From NCBI GenBank assembly GCA_010015675.1, contig ML976982.1:76612-140611 (forward strand): 64,000 nucleotides of DNA, given 5' to 3'. Of the stretch, positions 47,390 to 57,186 are shown piece by piece. Origin of the DNA: Byssothecium circinans (Eukaryota > Ascomycota > Dothideomycetes > Pleosporales > Massarinaceae). Numbering within the stretch: position 1 is the stretch's first letter; the number at the start of each line of letters is the position of its first letter. The translations under genes were made by a program, and so were the position numbers. The notes below the pieces were generated by a model. That model searched no databases. It saw nothing but the letters and a program-made list of their open reading frames with translations, and had not been told where the DNA came from.

Positions 47390-48593
47390 TACAGCTGTAT
47401 GGGCCTATACTGACGACTTTTTGGTGTTGTAGGATCCCATGAGCCAGCTCAACCTGAGTAGGGCACCTACAGGGACGCGTCGCCTGCCGCCCAAAATCCC
47501 CTTCGATGATACTCTCCCATTACACATTGCCTCGAGGCACGCTCAGGCGTATAGTCGTCGCCGCTCCCAGGTGTATCACTTACTAATGCTTAGTGTCAAC
47601 TTTAAGGAGATCCAAACACGCGTTGGTGTTAACTACAAGTTCGTATGGCGCGTCCATCAGAACCTGATGATGTACGGGTCTCTTCACACACCGCGGTTTA
47701 GGAAGTTAGGGAGACAGCCCTCACTTACGCAGGGGGATCGCCAGGCGTTATTTGAAGAGCTGGCAGAGCATGGGTGGATGTTACAGCAGGAGATAGTGTA
47801 CTGGTTTAAGGCAGAGCGTGGCGTGAAGGTTAATCAATCCACTGTCTCCCGTATGCTGGCTACAGAAGGATGGACGAGGAAGAATCTCCGGCTCCTCTCC
47901 CTTGGCCAGAGCGAGGATTTGCGCGACGATTATCACCACAGGATGAGTAACTACTCAGCGGATGAGCTGGTGTTTATCGACGAGTCTATCTTCAACGAGA
48001 AAACTGGGTGGAGGCAGCGCGCCTATGGGCCTATAGGTGAGGAGAATCGGTGGGTTAGTAATGCTAGCCGTGGAAAGTCCTAGTCAGTGTTGCCAGCCTA
48101 CACGCTCCACTATGGGTATCTGGACTGTATGGGCATTAAAGAGGGATACTACAACCTTAAGGCGTTAATTAATTAGTTAGAGACTTAGCTGTTTCCTACA
48201 ATTAATCATTAACTAGGCGGTCGAGCTGTGTGTGTTGTACTAGATAACTGCTCAGTCTATTACAATGAGATTGTAGGCGACATCATCCAGAGAGCTGGCC
48301 ATACAATACAGTACCTGCCGCCCTACTTACTAGACTATAACCCGATTAAGCTCACCTTCTTAGTGTTAAAGGCCTGGATTCGACGCCACTACTATTACCG
48401 CCGGCATGAGTTTGACGACTTTGGGGCCTTCCTTAGGTGGGTAGTTGTTGCAAGCCATTATGACAGATTCTTAGTAGAGCACTTCAGGCACGCTGGAGGA
48501 GGAGGATTATACTTAGATAAGGCTACGCTAAGTAGAGCAAGAGAGCAGCTAAGGGCGTATAAAAATGGGGAGGTAGATTTACTTATAATGTAA
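47351..48593 (+). pseudogene. Tc1/mariner DD34E transposase, RIP-like stops
   Basis: Leader exon 47351-47371 (ATG plus six codons, inside the TIR) is followed by GTAAGT at 47372, branch site TACTGAC and acceptor TGTAG at 47432. Exon 2, 47433-48593, continues in phase with DPMSQLNLSRAP; the full frame would be 393 residues. The N-terminal HTH region is RRRSQVYHLLMLSVNFKEI and KVNQSTVSRMLATEGW. The first catalytic Asp is in LVFIDESIFNEKTGW, the second in CVVLDNCSVYY; the third site, 34 residues on, reads DYNPIKLTF, with Lys where Glu belongs. Four in-frame stops occur, at 48081, 48174, 48186 and 48210, clustered between the first and second catalytic Asp. TGG-to-TAG and GAG-to-AAG are G-to-A changes expected of RIP. 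Transposase activity from this copy is not expected. Confidence 0.9.
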
Positions 48594-48683
48594 CTAGAAA
48601 TTGCTACGTAGAAAACCTCCGCTTCCTACTTGCATATCTAGCAGAGTACCAGCTACTTTATGCTGCCGAAAAGCTGGCTTAAA

Positions 48684-50884
48684 CTACTTTAAATAGCGCC
48701 TAAAACTCCTTACTATTCCGTCAGGTAAACTACAGCCTTGCCCTATTGCTATCCTGTACAGTTCTAATGACGGATTCTCCATCATCTTAAGGTCGTCAAG
48801 AGTCCAGTACTTCGCAATTGCTACCTCCATTGCTTGCCGGTAGTCGCCCTGTCAAGCCTCTGTTTTTTGTCTCTGTATAACCCACTGGAAAAACTGCTCA
48901 ACAAGGTCGTACTCATCCTCAGCTAGGTCGATAGGGCTTGAGGGCTGCTGGGTTGGCGGGTGTAGAGTAAGAGCAGGTTGAATTGCAGGAGCGTACGGTG
49001 CAGCCGTCGGCGGCAGCTTATAGGTAGAGGTTCGATTTTATATAGGAAATAGCTGAGGATTTAACCCTTCTGTATAATAGGACACCGCCCTCTGCTGCCG
49101 GCCCTCAAACTCGTTCCTCTCCTTCTCTAGTTTGCTTATCTCTCTAGCCTGTTTCTCCTCCATCCAGAGCTCCATCTTTTCCCTCATAAGCTCCATCTTC
49201 TCCACCATCATATCAGCCTGTATTTGAAGCTGCATCTCCTGCATCTCCTGCCTCTGTTTCTCGATTTGCTCCCTCATCCGCTGCGCCGGAGTCTGCTTGT
49301 TTGATGCCAGGTTGCCTCTCTCTACATGCCCTTTGGCGTATATCCTGTGTTTACACTCATCTGTGGCTGCCCATTTAGTAGTCTCATCACGCTCCATTGC
49401 AGAAGCCCAGCTATCAATATCTGGCTGATCAAGCTTAAAGTGTAGGCTAGGTTTCTCAGAGGCGTTCCAGTAGCAGAAGTTACGATTATTTAGGCACCCT
49501 TCCTGCAGGCACCTCCACTGCTCGTGCAGCTGTTGTACGAAGTCGCCACGTTTGGCATACCCAGCAAGCTTAGTGACGGCGTTAACTTGCTTCAGCTGGT
49601 TTAATCGATCGTTCCGTGTGCCACTCAGTGTAGATAGGAGCGTCGTTAATGGGGAATTAGGCTTAGCAATCCTCTTCTTCTCTACCCTAAGTTTGCCGTA
49701 CTCAGTAAGGGCAGAGCACTTAACCCGGATCTTAAAGGTAAGCCTGATGGGCTAGGCTCAATGAGTAAAGTGCTGGGAATCTGCCATATTGAGTATCCAC
49801 TCTAGAGTAACGTCACTAAAATCCTTAAAGGTTTGCGAGTTGTTCTGCCCCCGGCCGGCTATACTCCTCACAATTACCTGCTGGTGCAGGAACGTAAACT
49901 CCTCCTCACCAACTTTGCCCTCAACAGCCTCACGCACCAGCTGCTCCACCCAGTCAAGGCCACCCTCAGCGAGCGTCGAACGCTTCATGTCGCCAGTCTT
50001 GCTATCGTTGAGTACGTTGGCCTTGTTAACCCATACTTTCAACACTAGGTTGACGATGTAGTCAACCTCAACTTCACGGTTAACGCGGTAGTCAATCTCC
50101 TCGTCCTCAAGAAACTCCTCTGCAGCGTACGTATCGGGCGTCTCCTTACTCCTCTGCTTCAACTCACGCTGTAGATTTTTCTTTGCCCACTCACGCTACA
50201 GGCCCTCCAGCGATAATGGCCGCCCGTCAAAGCCATGAGTACGAGGAGGTCCCACTGTACTTTGCTGGCGACGGCGAGCTTCATGAGTACGATCCTCGTA
50301 CGCGCCAGCATCAGCCTCATCAAGAGCCTCTTCCTCACTAGAAATAGGTCCCTCAGTCTCCTCAACGCCCTCCTCAACAAGGTGGGCCCGGCCCTCTTGC
50401 ATACGCTCTAAGTACGCCAGCTCCGCGCGCTTTTGCTCCAGCTGAGCCTCCAGCCCCACTAGCCTCCTCCTTGGCAGCACACTTTGAAACGGATCGGGCG
50501 AGATAGCTCGCTCAGCAGGGCGCTTTCGCGGAGGACCTGGCGCCCGAGGAGTCGCAGGAGGTGCTTTGCCGCCTCGAGCAGGAGGTCGCCCACCGCGTCG
50601 AGCAGCTCCCCGGCGAGCAGCAACTCCTCCACGAACAGGAGCAACAGGAGCAATAGGAGCAGGAGTTTGGAGCTCATCAAGGGCGGCAGCACTGTGGTTG
50701 TTGACGCCTTTTTGAGCTCTCTTAGAGCGACGCGTCGCAGTCGGTGTGGCTTTTGGGGGCATGGTATAGGCAAATCGGCTGAGTACTCGAAATCTCTGCA
50801 GTTGCAACATAAGAAAACGCGTCAGTATATGCCCTCACTAACAACTTTACAGCCTCGACTTACGATACGACGGCCTTCGCCCAT
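48684..50884 (-). pseudogene. Transposon partner gene, unknown family
   Basis: Leader exon 50884-50864, inside the right TIR, encodes the same seven residues as the transposase leader. The intron 50863-50796 (GTAAGT, branch TACTGAC, acceptor CTGCAG) joins it in phase to an exon beginning RFRVLSRFAYTMPPKA. The frame then runs to 48684, 710 residues in all, broken by five stops near 50198, 49760, 49754, 49040 and 48854. Layout: a basic Arg/Gly/Pro-rich start with an AT-hook-like RRGGRPPARGG, an acidic Glu-rich stretch, a helical middle (VEVDYIVNLVLKVWVNKAN), a Trp/Cys-containing segment (QWRCLQEGCLNNRNFCYW), then a Glu/Met/Lys coiled coil (EIEKQRQEMQEMQLQ-like heptads) and a C-terminal helical domain (YDLVEQFFQWVIQRQ). 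It is not a transposase. A DNA-binding or assembly role is inference. Confidence 0.8.
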
Positions 50885-50992
50885 GTGGTGTGGAAATGGC
50901 TGAGATTCACTAGAAACTACGATTTGGCGGGGATTTGGGGGGGAATCGGAATCTTGTGCATACGCCAAGAATTCCTCGAATTCTGCATACGC
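50846..50992 (-). repeat. Right terminal inverted repeat (147 bp)
   Basis: Reverse complement of 47243-47389 with one difference. It supplies the leader exon and splice donor of the partner gene on the minus strand. Confidence 0.93.
50957..50992 (-). promoter_or_regulatory. Dyad with flanking direct repeats in right TIR
   Basis: Mirror copy of the left terminal array: the AGAATTC-GAG-GAATTCT dyad between two GCGTATGCA repeats. Confidence 0.6.
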
Positions 50993-50994
50993 TA
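50993..50994. other. TA target-site duplication, right
   Basis: Copy of the TA at 47241-47242, directly outside the right inverted repeat. Confidence 0.88.
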
Positions 50995-51811
50995 AAACCA
51001 TCGGTGTCCTTAGTGTAACCTATCTTCGGCTCCGATCTTGTGAGTTGTCGCGAAATGAGACCGCCGTCTGAGTAGTGCAGATGGCTGTCCGACCGGCAGC
51101 GTTTCTCTCGGTCCGAGCCAACGGTCTCGAGCCACTCGGAAACAAAGCTGTGGAAAGATGTGGAGTGTAGATCCGGAACAGGTTCAACAGCATCTTTGAG
51201 AAATGAGGCGTATGGATACTTGGAAGGCTTGGGCTTGGGCTGTTGTAGAATCGGCCGCAGAAGATCCCTATTAGTTCGTGGGCTCAACATTGTCAGGGTT
51301 GGCCATACCTTGTCAGCCTGCTCTGATGCCTCTTCCTCAACTCCAGGCTGTTGCGTGTCCGTCTGCGCCAATCGGGTTCTCTTCACAGGCAACGGATCGA
51401 CGTCGGAAGTCACATCAAGCAGCCTTTTCGTAGACCGGAAAGGCGCGTCTGGTTCTGGGGAGATGTCTCCATCCACTGGAGGTTGATCTCTGGGGTTCGG
51501 TAGAAGTTCTGTACGTGATGAATTAGCACGACTCCTCACCGTCCACACACGGGGGAGTTGTAGACACTCATACCTGCACTAGAGTTTGCAATAGCCGCTA
51601 GCAGTGTTTCTTGTAAGGCCTTGGATAAGGTCACATGAGAGCGACGGGTGGTGCGCGCCTTGGAGATTCCCCCGTTCATGATGAACACGCCGGCGGCTAG
51701 TTCCTTGGCGAGGTCGGCCGCGTGAAGAGCCGCGAAGGGATCCGTGAGAGACACTTCGTCGGTTTTGGCGCCGTGGAAGTTCTCTTTGACGGTGAGGCTG
51801 GGCTTGGCGTC

Positions 51812-53206
51812 TCACCCAATCGGTCTGCAGGGTTAGCATTCCGACATCCGACATCCGACATCCATTGGTTTGGTATAAACATAAGTCCAATACCTGAGAG
51901 CCATGGAACGAGTATTGTAACAGCTCTATCCGTTTCATAATGTATAAATATAACCAGTTCTTAATGCACGCGTGAATAGCTAAAACATAGACAAAAACGC
52001 TTTACCTCAACCCAACCAATAACCAACGAAGCATCCATCTAACGAGTGACCAGGGTACATAAAGCCAACACTCTAGTCAAACAACAAAACCAAAAAAAGA
52101 AGAACCAACAACCAGCACCCAACCAGCTAACACTATAAAAAAACCCCGTTGAAAAAGCAAAACAAGAAAAGAATGTTTCACCACGTCCAACCACGAGCCC
52201 TTCTCACAGTATCTGCAGTCGGAACAACCATACACTCAACCCACCTTCCCATGATCAAGTACTGGCCTCCGCAAGCCTTGCCCCTGGAAGAGTCAAACCA
52301 GCAAAGCGGGTCATTTACATATGAGTAGGAAGAGTTAAATCAACAAGGTTGGTCATCTGTGGATGAGTAATATACAATTTGTACTCATCGTACTGGATAG
52401 AGTCAAGTTGGTTGAAGTGACGTGGTAAAACCCGTCCTACCAGCTTCCAAAACCGCACCCAACGTCTCACTATATGCAAGAACTTATTCTAATGGGAGAA
52501 CTTCAGCAGCATATCCAAACGCAGTCATTACATCAAAAAAGCGTGTACTCAAATTGACATTGATTACTGTCGCCGGCGCCGCCGCAAGACTCTACACCTA
52601 TGTAATCCTCTCCTTTCGTGTCCTACATCATTACATGACTCATGTTTCCTTCACGTTCCTCTGTGCCTTGTCATCCCCAATCGTGTTCGTAACCAACAAA
52701 CCAACCCATCATCATCATCCAACCCAGGCTACCTCATAACCCCAACCCCTTACTCCCGCCCAATAACCAAACAGCAACCCCTACATTTCGAACAAAACAA
52801 TACAGCTACCCAAAATGTACCCGGGGAATAGAGGAGTATAAGACAATCTGACGCCATGATGCTCCCAGAAACACCCCACCATGCCCGCATCCCAACCTCC
52901 CTATTTCAAGCACGCCCAATTCAAGTCTCGATTTTGGGAACGCCGTCAAGTCGTGTCGAATAGCGCCGTGAGAAAAAGTAGACAAGTGGTGTCCAAAATA
53001 AAAGTCTGAAGAAAGTCGAAGAAGTAGAGAAAGAAGGGCGAATCCATCGAACATATCCAACTGAACAAGCACACCTCACCAAACGCGGACAAGAGATCCA
53101 AATTCCCCGCCTTGTACATCATGACGAAAGCCATGCCGTGCAAAAGGACTGAAGGGAGAGAAGGGTGAAATGCTAACAGGAAGACTCGACACCGCAAGAA
53201 CGAGCT
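51812..53206. other. Intergenic, AC-rich
   Basis: About 1.4 kb without a supported gene. CCGACAT occurs three times in tandem at about 51839-51861, and the region 51960-52800 is rich in AACCAACA-type sequence. A 42-bp tandem repeat lies at 52289-52372. The 105-codon frame at 52422-52739 shows no motif. Confidence 0.5.
52289..52372. repeat. Two 42-bp tandem repeats
   Basis: AGAGTCAAACCAGCAAAGC and AGAGTTAAATCAACAAGGT open two adjacent units of the same length that also share GGTCAT and GATGAGTA-like ends. Several differences are C-to-T or G-to-A. Confidence 0.6.
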
Positions 53207-55290
53207 TTACCTCGCAACAGAAACTGATAGGTTCAATTTTGGATTGCGTTCCACGGCAATTTGAAGATCCTCGTCGTTCTCAATCGGGTAGTATTTGGCT
53301 TCCACTTCGTCCCGGTATTCGACGTACAGCTCTTCGTTCCGTTCTTCTGGCTTTTCCATTTCTCTTCGCTCCCTTAGCTTTGCGTAAAGGTCTGCGTATC
53401 TCATGGAAGGCGGCATTCGAATGACGACACAATTGTCTTCCTCAAACCACACCTTGATCTTGAGCGGTGAACCAGCGTTTGAGGAGACTGCTGAAGTTGC
53501 TGAAAGACCGGTGTGTTGGTGTTGCATAGGCGGTGGGTTGAGGCCACCATACGATGGCCCGCGCTGGTGGCCGGGGAAGTTTGAACCTGTCGAATACGGA
53601 GTCTGTGGAGTGGTGGCTTGCAGCTGATCGGCGGACGATTGCCTCGATGTGCCCTGCGACGGATTGGATGAATGTCCTGACTGTCCTGAAAGGCGGTATC
53701 CTTCCTGGGCGAAGGCATCCGGTTCTATTTCGTAGTCGCCTTGTCTTGGTGCGAAGAATTTCTTCACGAGATATCCGTTCGTAATGTGCGAGCCTAATAT
53801 TAGCAGATTCTGTATGTACTCGTCCAGGTTCGCCCGACGACCATTCGAGATGTTGTCCGTGACGTAGGTGACAGGCCCGGGCATGAATGGTAGCGTGCGT
53901 TCGCCTCCATTAGTACCGGCTTCGATGGGATATGTTGCAATCAGCTGAATCTGCAAATCGTAAAAATCCTGGTATAAGCGTTGCAGCTCCCAGTACCGGC
54001 CATCAGACATTTCACACTCAATAATGAACCAGAAAATATCGTCGGCGAAACAGTACCGTGGTACGCTAGCCTTGATGGGCGCAAGCAAGTTCGAATCGGA
54101 TGATTCGTATTGCGGTCGTTGAGCCATGGACGTGGCTCGCGTATGCGACGTGACCTGTAACACCACATTAGGACCTACGGAGCCCGGCCGATTAGGAAAA
54201 CTTACCGAAGGTGCTTGTCCATAGCTGCCATTAGATGTGCCACCCGCCGGACTTTTGCTGCTCAAACTCATCCGTTCCATACCCTGCTGCAACGTCTGCT
54301 GGGAATTGGCCTCGAGCTTGCCGAGCGGAATGCTGCCATTTTTGTAGTCGGCCGCCATCTTTTTCCATTCTTCGACCTTGGGCACGCCTGCACGCCGCAC
54401 AGCCTCCTGTGGGTCGGTTGCTGCTTTTCCTGTAGTCATGTCGCGGATCTCTATGAAGGATACGGGAATAAGGCCAGGCCCGCCGAGTCGTGTGATGGGC
54501 TTCGCGACGAACCACTCGGGGTTCGACTGCGCAATGACGATGATGGCTTCCCCCTCTTTTGCCTCGAGCTCGTCGGGACGCTCAGCCTTGAAGTCGTAGA
54601 TGACGATGCCGTAGACCATAGCGCCCGAGCCTTTGCCCATCATTGCGGCCATATTAGCCATGCCTGCCATACCTGCCATCGCACCGGGACCACCCATTCC
54701 CGCCTGTGCCGAGGCACGTCCGGCTGTGCGCATGCCTCCGTCTGTGCCGGCCGGGCTGATGACACTGCGCTCCTGATATCCGGAATCGTGAGGTGCGTTT
54801 GTGGGTGCTGAGCCGTGCGAACCGGCACTGTCGCGAACCGTCTTCCCCACGGGCTCAAAGTATGTCACCGGTACCAGTCCGCGCGTGCCGTGCAGGGGGT
54901 TGCAGGCCTCGTACCAGTCGGTGTCGTTTTCGCGGCCGACGACGTGGAGGAAATCGCCCTGGGAGAAGCTCAGATAGCCCGGGTCGGGGGTCGAGTGTGT
55001 GTAGTCGTAGAGTGCCTTTATTACCTGGGGGTGGCTTGTTGTTAGCAGCTGGCGGGGTAGGGTAGGGTAGGGCAGGGCAGGGTAGGGGCGGATGGATGGG
55101 GAAGGAGCGACTCACCTTCTTGGGAGGCACGATCGCGATGGCGTCTTTGGGCGGTATCGAGATGTGGTGAGGACGGCTGTCCTTCTCACTCTTCATAGAG
55201 CGTCGGAACTGCGGCGAGAGTTAGCATGCTACGCGGCGATGACTCGGCGGTGGACGTGGGCGGGAGGGACCGGGCGCGTACCTTCATCAT
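53207..55290 (-). CDS. BEM1: Bem1-type polarity scaffold (SH3-SH3-PX-PB1)
   Basis: Scaffold linking Cdc42, its GEF Cdc24 and PAK kinases at growing tips; it has no catalytic function. Exons 55290-55282, 55208-55116, 55024-54206 and 54154-53207 give 622 residues. The first coding exon holds only Met-Met-Lys, before FRRSMKSEKD. SH3-1: VIKALYDYTHS, GDFLHVV, WYEACNPLHGTRGLVPVTYFEP (about 35-90). SH3-2: YGIVIYDFKAERPDELEAKEGE, GLIPVSFIEI (about 145-205). PX: VPRYCFADDIFWFIIEC, YWELQRLYQDFYDLQIQL, LPFMPGP (about 310-420). C-terminal PB1: KIKVWFEEDNCVVIRMP, MRYADLYAKL, VEYRDEVEAKYYPIENDEDL (about 535-615). A 51-nt intron (54205-54155) is in frame and stop-free, so read-through would add 17 residues between SH3-2 and PX. 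Domain order and length fit filamentous-fungal Bem1 closely. Confidence 0.95.
55051..55090 (+). repeat. G-rich GGGTA/GGGCA repeat (G4-prone) in BEM1 intron
   Basis: The plus strand has about seven runs of three or more G separated by one or two bases (pattern GGGTA, GGGCA), inside the second BEM1 intron (55115-55025). Such spacing can form a G-quadruplex. It lies on the non-template-like strand relative to the mRNA, so the pre-mRNA is C-rich here. Confidence 0.6.
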
Positions 55291-57186
55291 GGCGCGAGGG
55301 TTGCTGGCGCAGACGACAGACTCCAGATGCGAAAATAGACGGGTGGGAGAGTCGAGGTGCAGTCGGTGGAGGTGTGGTCGACGCTCGGGTTGGGTGGTGT
55401 TGGGTTGATTGCGCTGTGATGTGCGGGACCAGGATGAAAACCGGCCGGTTGGGGGCCGTGGGGAGCGACGTAAAATGAGCTCAAGCTGCTAGTATGGGCT
55501 GCGGCGTGCAGGGACGTGCGCGGCGCGGGCGTGAAAGCGATATGGCATACGGCAATGCCCAAGCCAAGTTCGTCGTCGTCTATCGTAGGGCTGCAGCCGC
55601 CGGTGGTGTTGAGTGTGGATGACGCAGGAGCTCAGGTGGAGAAGCGCGTCGATATGTATGATGTCTGTCTGGGAGGGGCGTCCTTTGGCGACCACTGGGC
55701 GGCACTGCTGCTTTCTCCGCCGGCGGCGTGGCTGACAGCCTGACACTGTGATCGGATCGGACAAGGGCCCGATGCGCAGCTGGATGGCCGAGTGAATACA
55801 AATAATGTCCTGTCGTTCTTTGTGGGAATTCCGGGCACACAATGAACAGGGCGAAGGCTGAGGAATGAGACTGACGGAGACTTGCCGGCGAAACGGTGGA
55901 GAGTCTCCACTCCAGACGTCCAAGCCTCCAGTCGCTCCAGATGGCTCCTAAATTAACAAGCCAGGCAGCTATGCATGCAGGCACGCTGTCAGGCGTCGTT
56001 CACAGCTTTCACCCGTCTGAATTATGCCCCATGGGCCAATGACCCCTCGACAAAATCTCCCAATTATCTGTATTTTCCTCCCCGCCTTTACACCCGGAGC
56101 CATGCGAGCCCACACAGCATGATGTCCATAGCCACTGCCATCGCATCAGTACAATTCACCCTTGTACTCAGTCGCCAAGTCCGTCTGGTCGTAGGTGGTG
56201 GATCAGGCGCTGAGCTGAGTGCCCACAATGTCATGTCCGCTCTCCGAGACGAGAAACAGGGCCAAACATCACGTCACTGCGCGCAACGGGATAAACGTAG
56301 CTTGAAGCAAAACCAGTGAATTAAGTCGACTATCTGCGTAGACTGCGCCGCCTACTCAATGTGGAATGGTGGCGCCGTTGCCACAGTCTGGCCTGGCGAA
56401 TCGCAACCACCCATGCCACTGCGTCCAATTCATTGGGCCTCTCCTGGCGCCTTCACCGAAAACCACAAAGAAGAACGACACCCACGTGAACCAAAACACG
56501 CATTGCCGCCCATTCTAACGCCGTGTCCATAGCCCAAGTCGCACATCGGATATGATAAACCGGATGAAATCGTTCCTCATGCGCAGCTCGGCCGAGAAAA
56601 GGGCGAGCAAATCTCACAAATGGGTACTTGCCTTACTGGAAAAGTGAGTTGTGCTGCCCGCCTCGTCCGTAGTCCCACGTATGATGCCGGGCAACCCTCT
56701 CCGCCATGCGTAGGTTTCAAAAAGACGAAGGAACCAACTATGTCCGAGCGCCAAATCTGTCACCAAATCCATGTTCTTCCTCCTTCCCAGCCCAAAGGGT
56801 GCCACCTCCAATTTCTAAACACCCTCATTTCCAGTCCCGTCCATGATAGCAGAGATGACGTACTGTGGGGAAAGAAGTGGCTTTATTCGAATGTGGTGTG
56901 TGGCCGAGAATACATTTCGAGACGCGAAACGTCCGAGACATGGGGAACTAGAATTCGGCCGTCATTGCATTGCAGCGGGTGCCCCACGTTCCGGTCGAAT
57001 TGACATCGGGAAGACGTTATAAGTGATACCGGGTAATGGTTGTTTGACATGCTTTTACTAGCCTCCGCGCAAGCTAGTGACGTATGAAAGAGGCGCAGGG
57101 TATCGAAAAGGAAAAAGAGATGATACGTGAAAGCCCGGAATACAAGATGCTGAAGAAGATGCCGTATCAAATCCTCGAGGACGAGC
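55291..57186. other. Intergenic, no gene supported
   Basis: A 1.9-kb region upstream of BEM1 and downstream of the THP3-like gene. Overlapping frames at 55489-56003 and 56614-57003 arise from GC-rich sequence and lack motifs or good starts. Confidence 0.5.

Larger units (their letters stand above)
47243..50992. mobile_element. Two-gene Tc1/mariner-type DNA transposon, 3,750 bp
   Basis: Bounded by 147-bp terminal inverted repeats (47243-47389 and 50846-50992) that differ at one position by eye, with a TA duplication on both sides. The plus strand carries a DD34E-type transposase from the left end. The minus strand carries an unrelated 703-codon partner gene from the right end. The two genes converge in the middle, ending at 48593 and 48684, 90 bases apart. 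Each repeat contains ATGGGCGAAGGCCGTCGTATC followed by a GTAAGT donor, so both genes share the same encoded leader. Both ORFs carry several stops, so this copy is not autonomous. Simple Tc1-like elements are usually 1.3-2.4 kb, and the partner gene explains the extra length. Confidence 0.93.
46107..51811 (-). pseudogene. DUF7924-type gene split by a transposon and frameshifted
   Basis: The host gene runs from about 51811 to 46107 on the minus strand. Its 5' half (exon to 51574, intron 51573-51509 GTATGA..TACAG, exon to 50993) encodes LTDPFAALHAADLAKELAAG and a disordered region with PVKRTRLAQTD. The transposon at 47243-50992 follows, then the 3' half: LPPTPASTRSRSYRAR, GLLEDVVFPKDWDNIYG, QPKPDLLYGYS, LRFPFFAIEFKAAGG, LWVATNQCAGASSACLNA and a basic C-terminus. 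The two halves are in the same frame when one TA is kept, so the insertion alone broke the gene. A separate 13-bp tandem duplication (46763-46788) shifts the frame inside PDLLYGYS. The 5' end is unresolved: a TGA lies at 51814-51812. The DUF7924 call rests on the PKPD..YGY, IEFKA and NQCAG order. Confidence 0.8.

Noticed and set aside
50484..50903. 139-codon plus frame rich in Ser/Arg in the transposon
   Set aside because: Shadow of the Arg/Gly/Pro-rich start of the partner gene on the other strand.
54215..54811. 198-codon plus frame over BEM1
   Set aside because: Antisense shadow of the SH3 exon, with no motif of its own.
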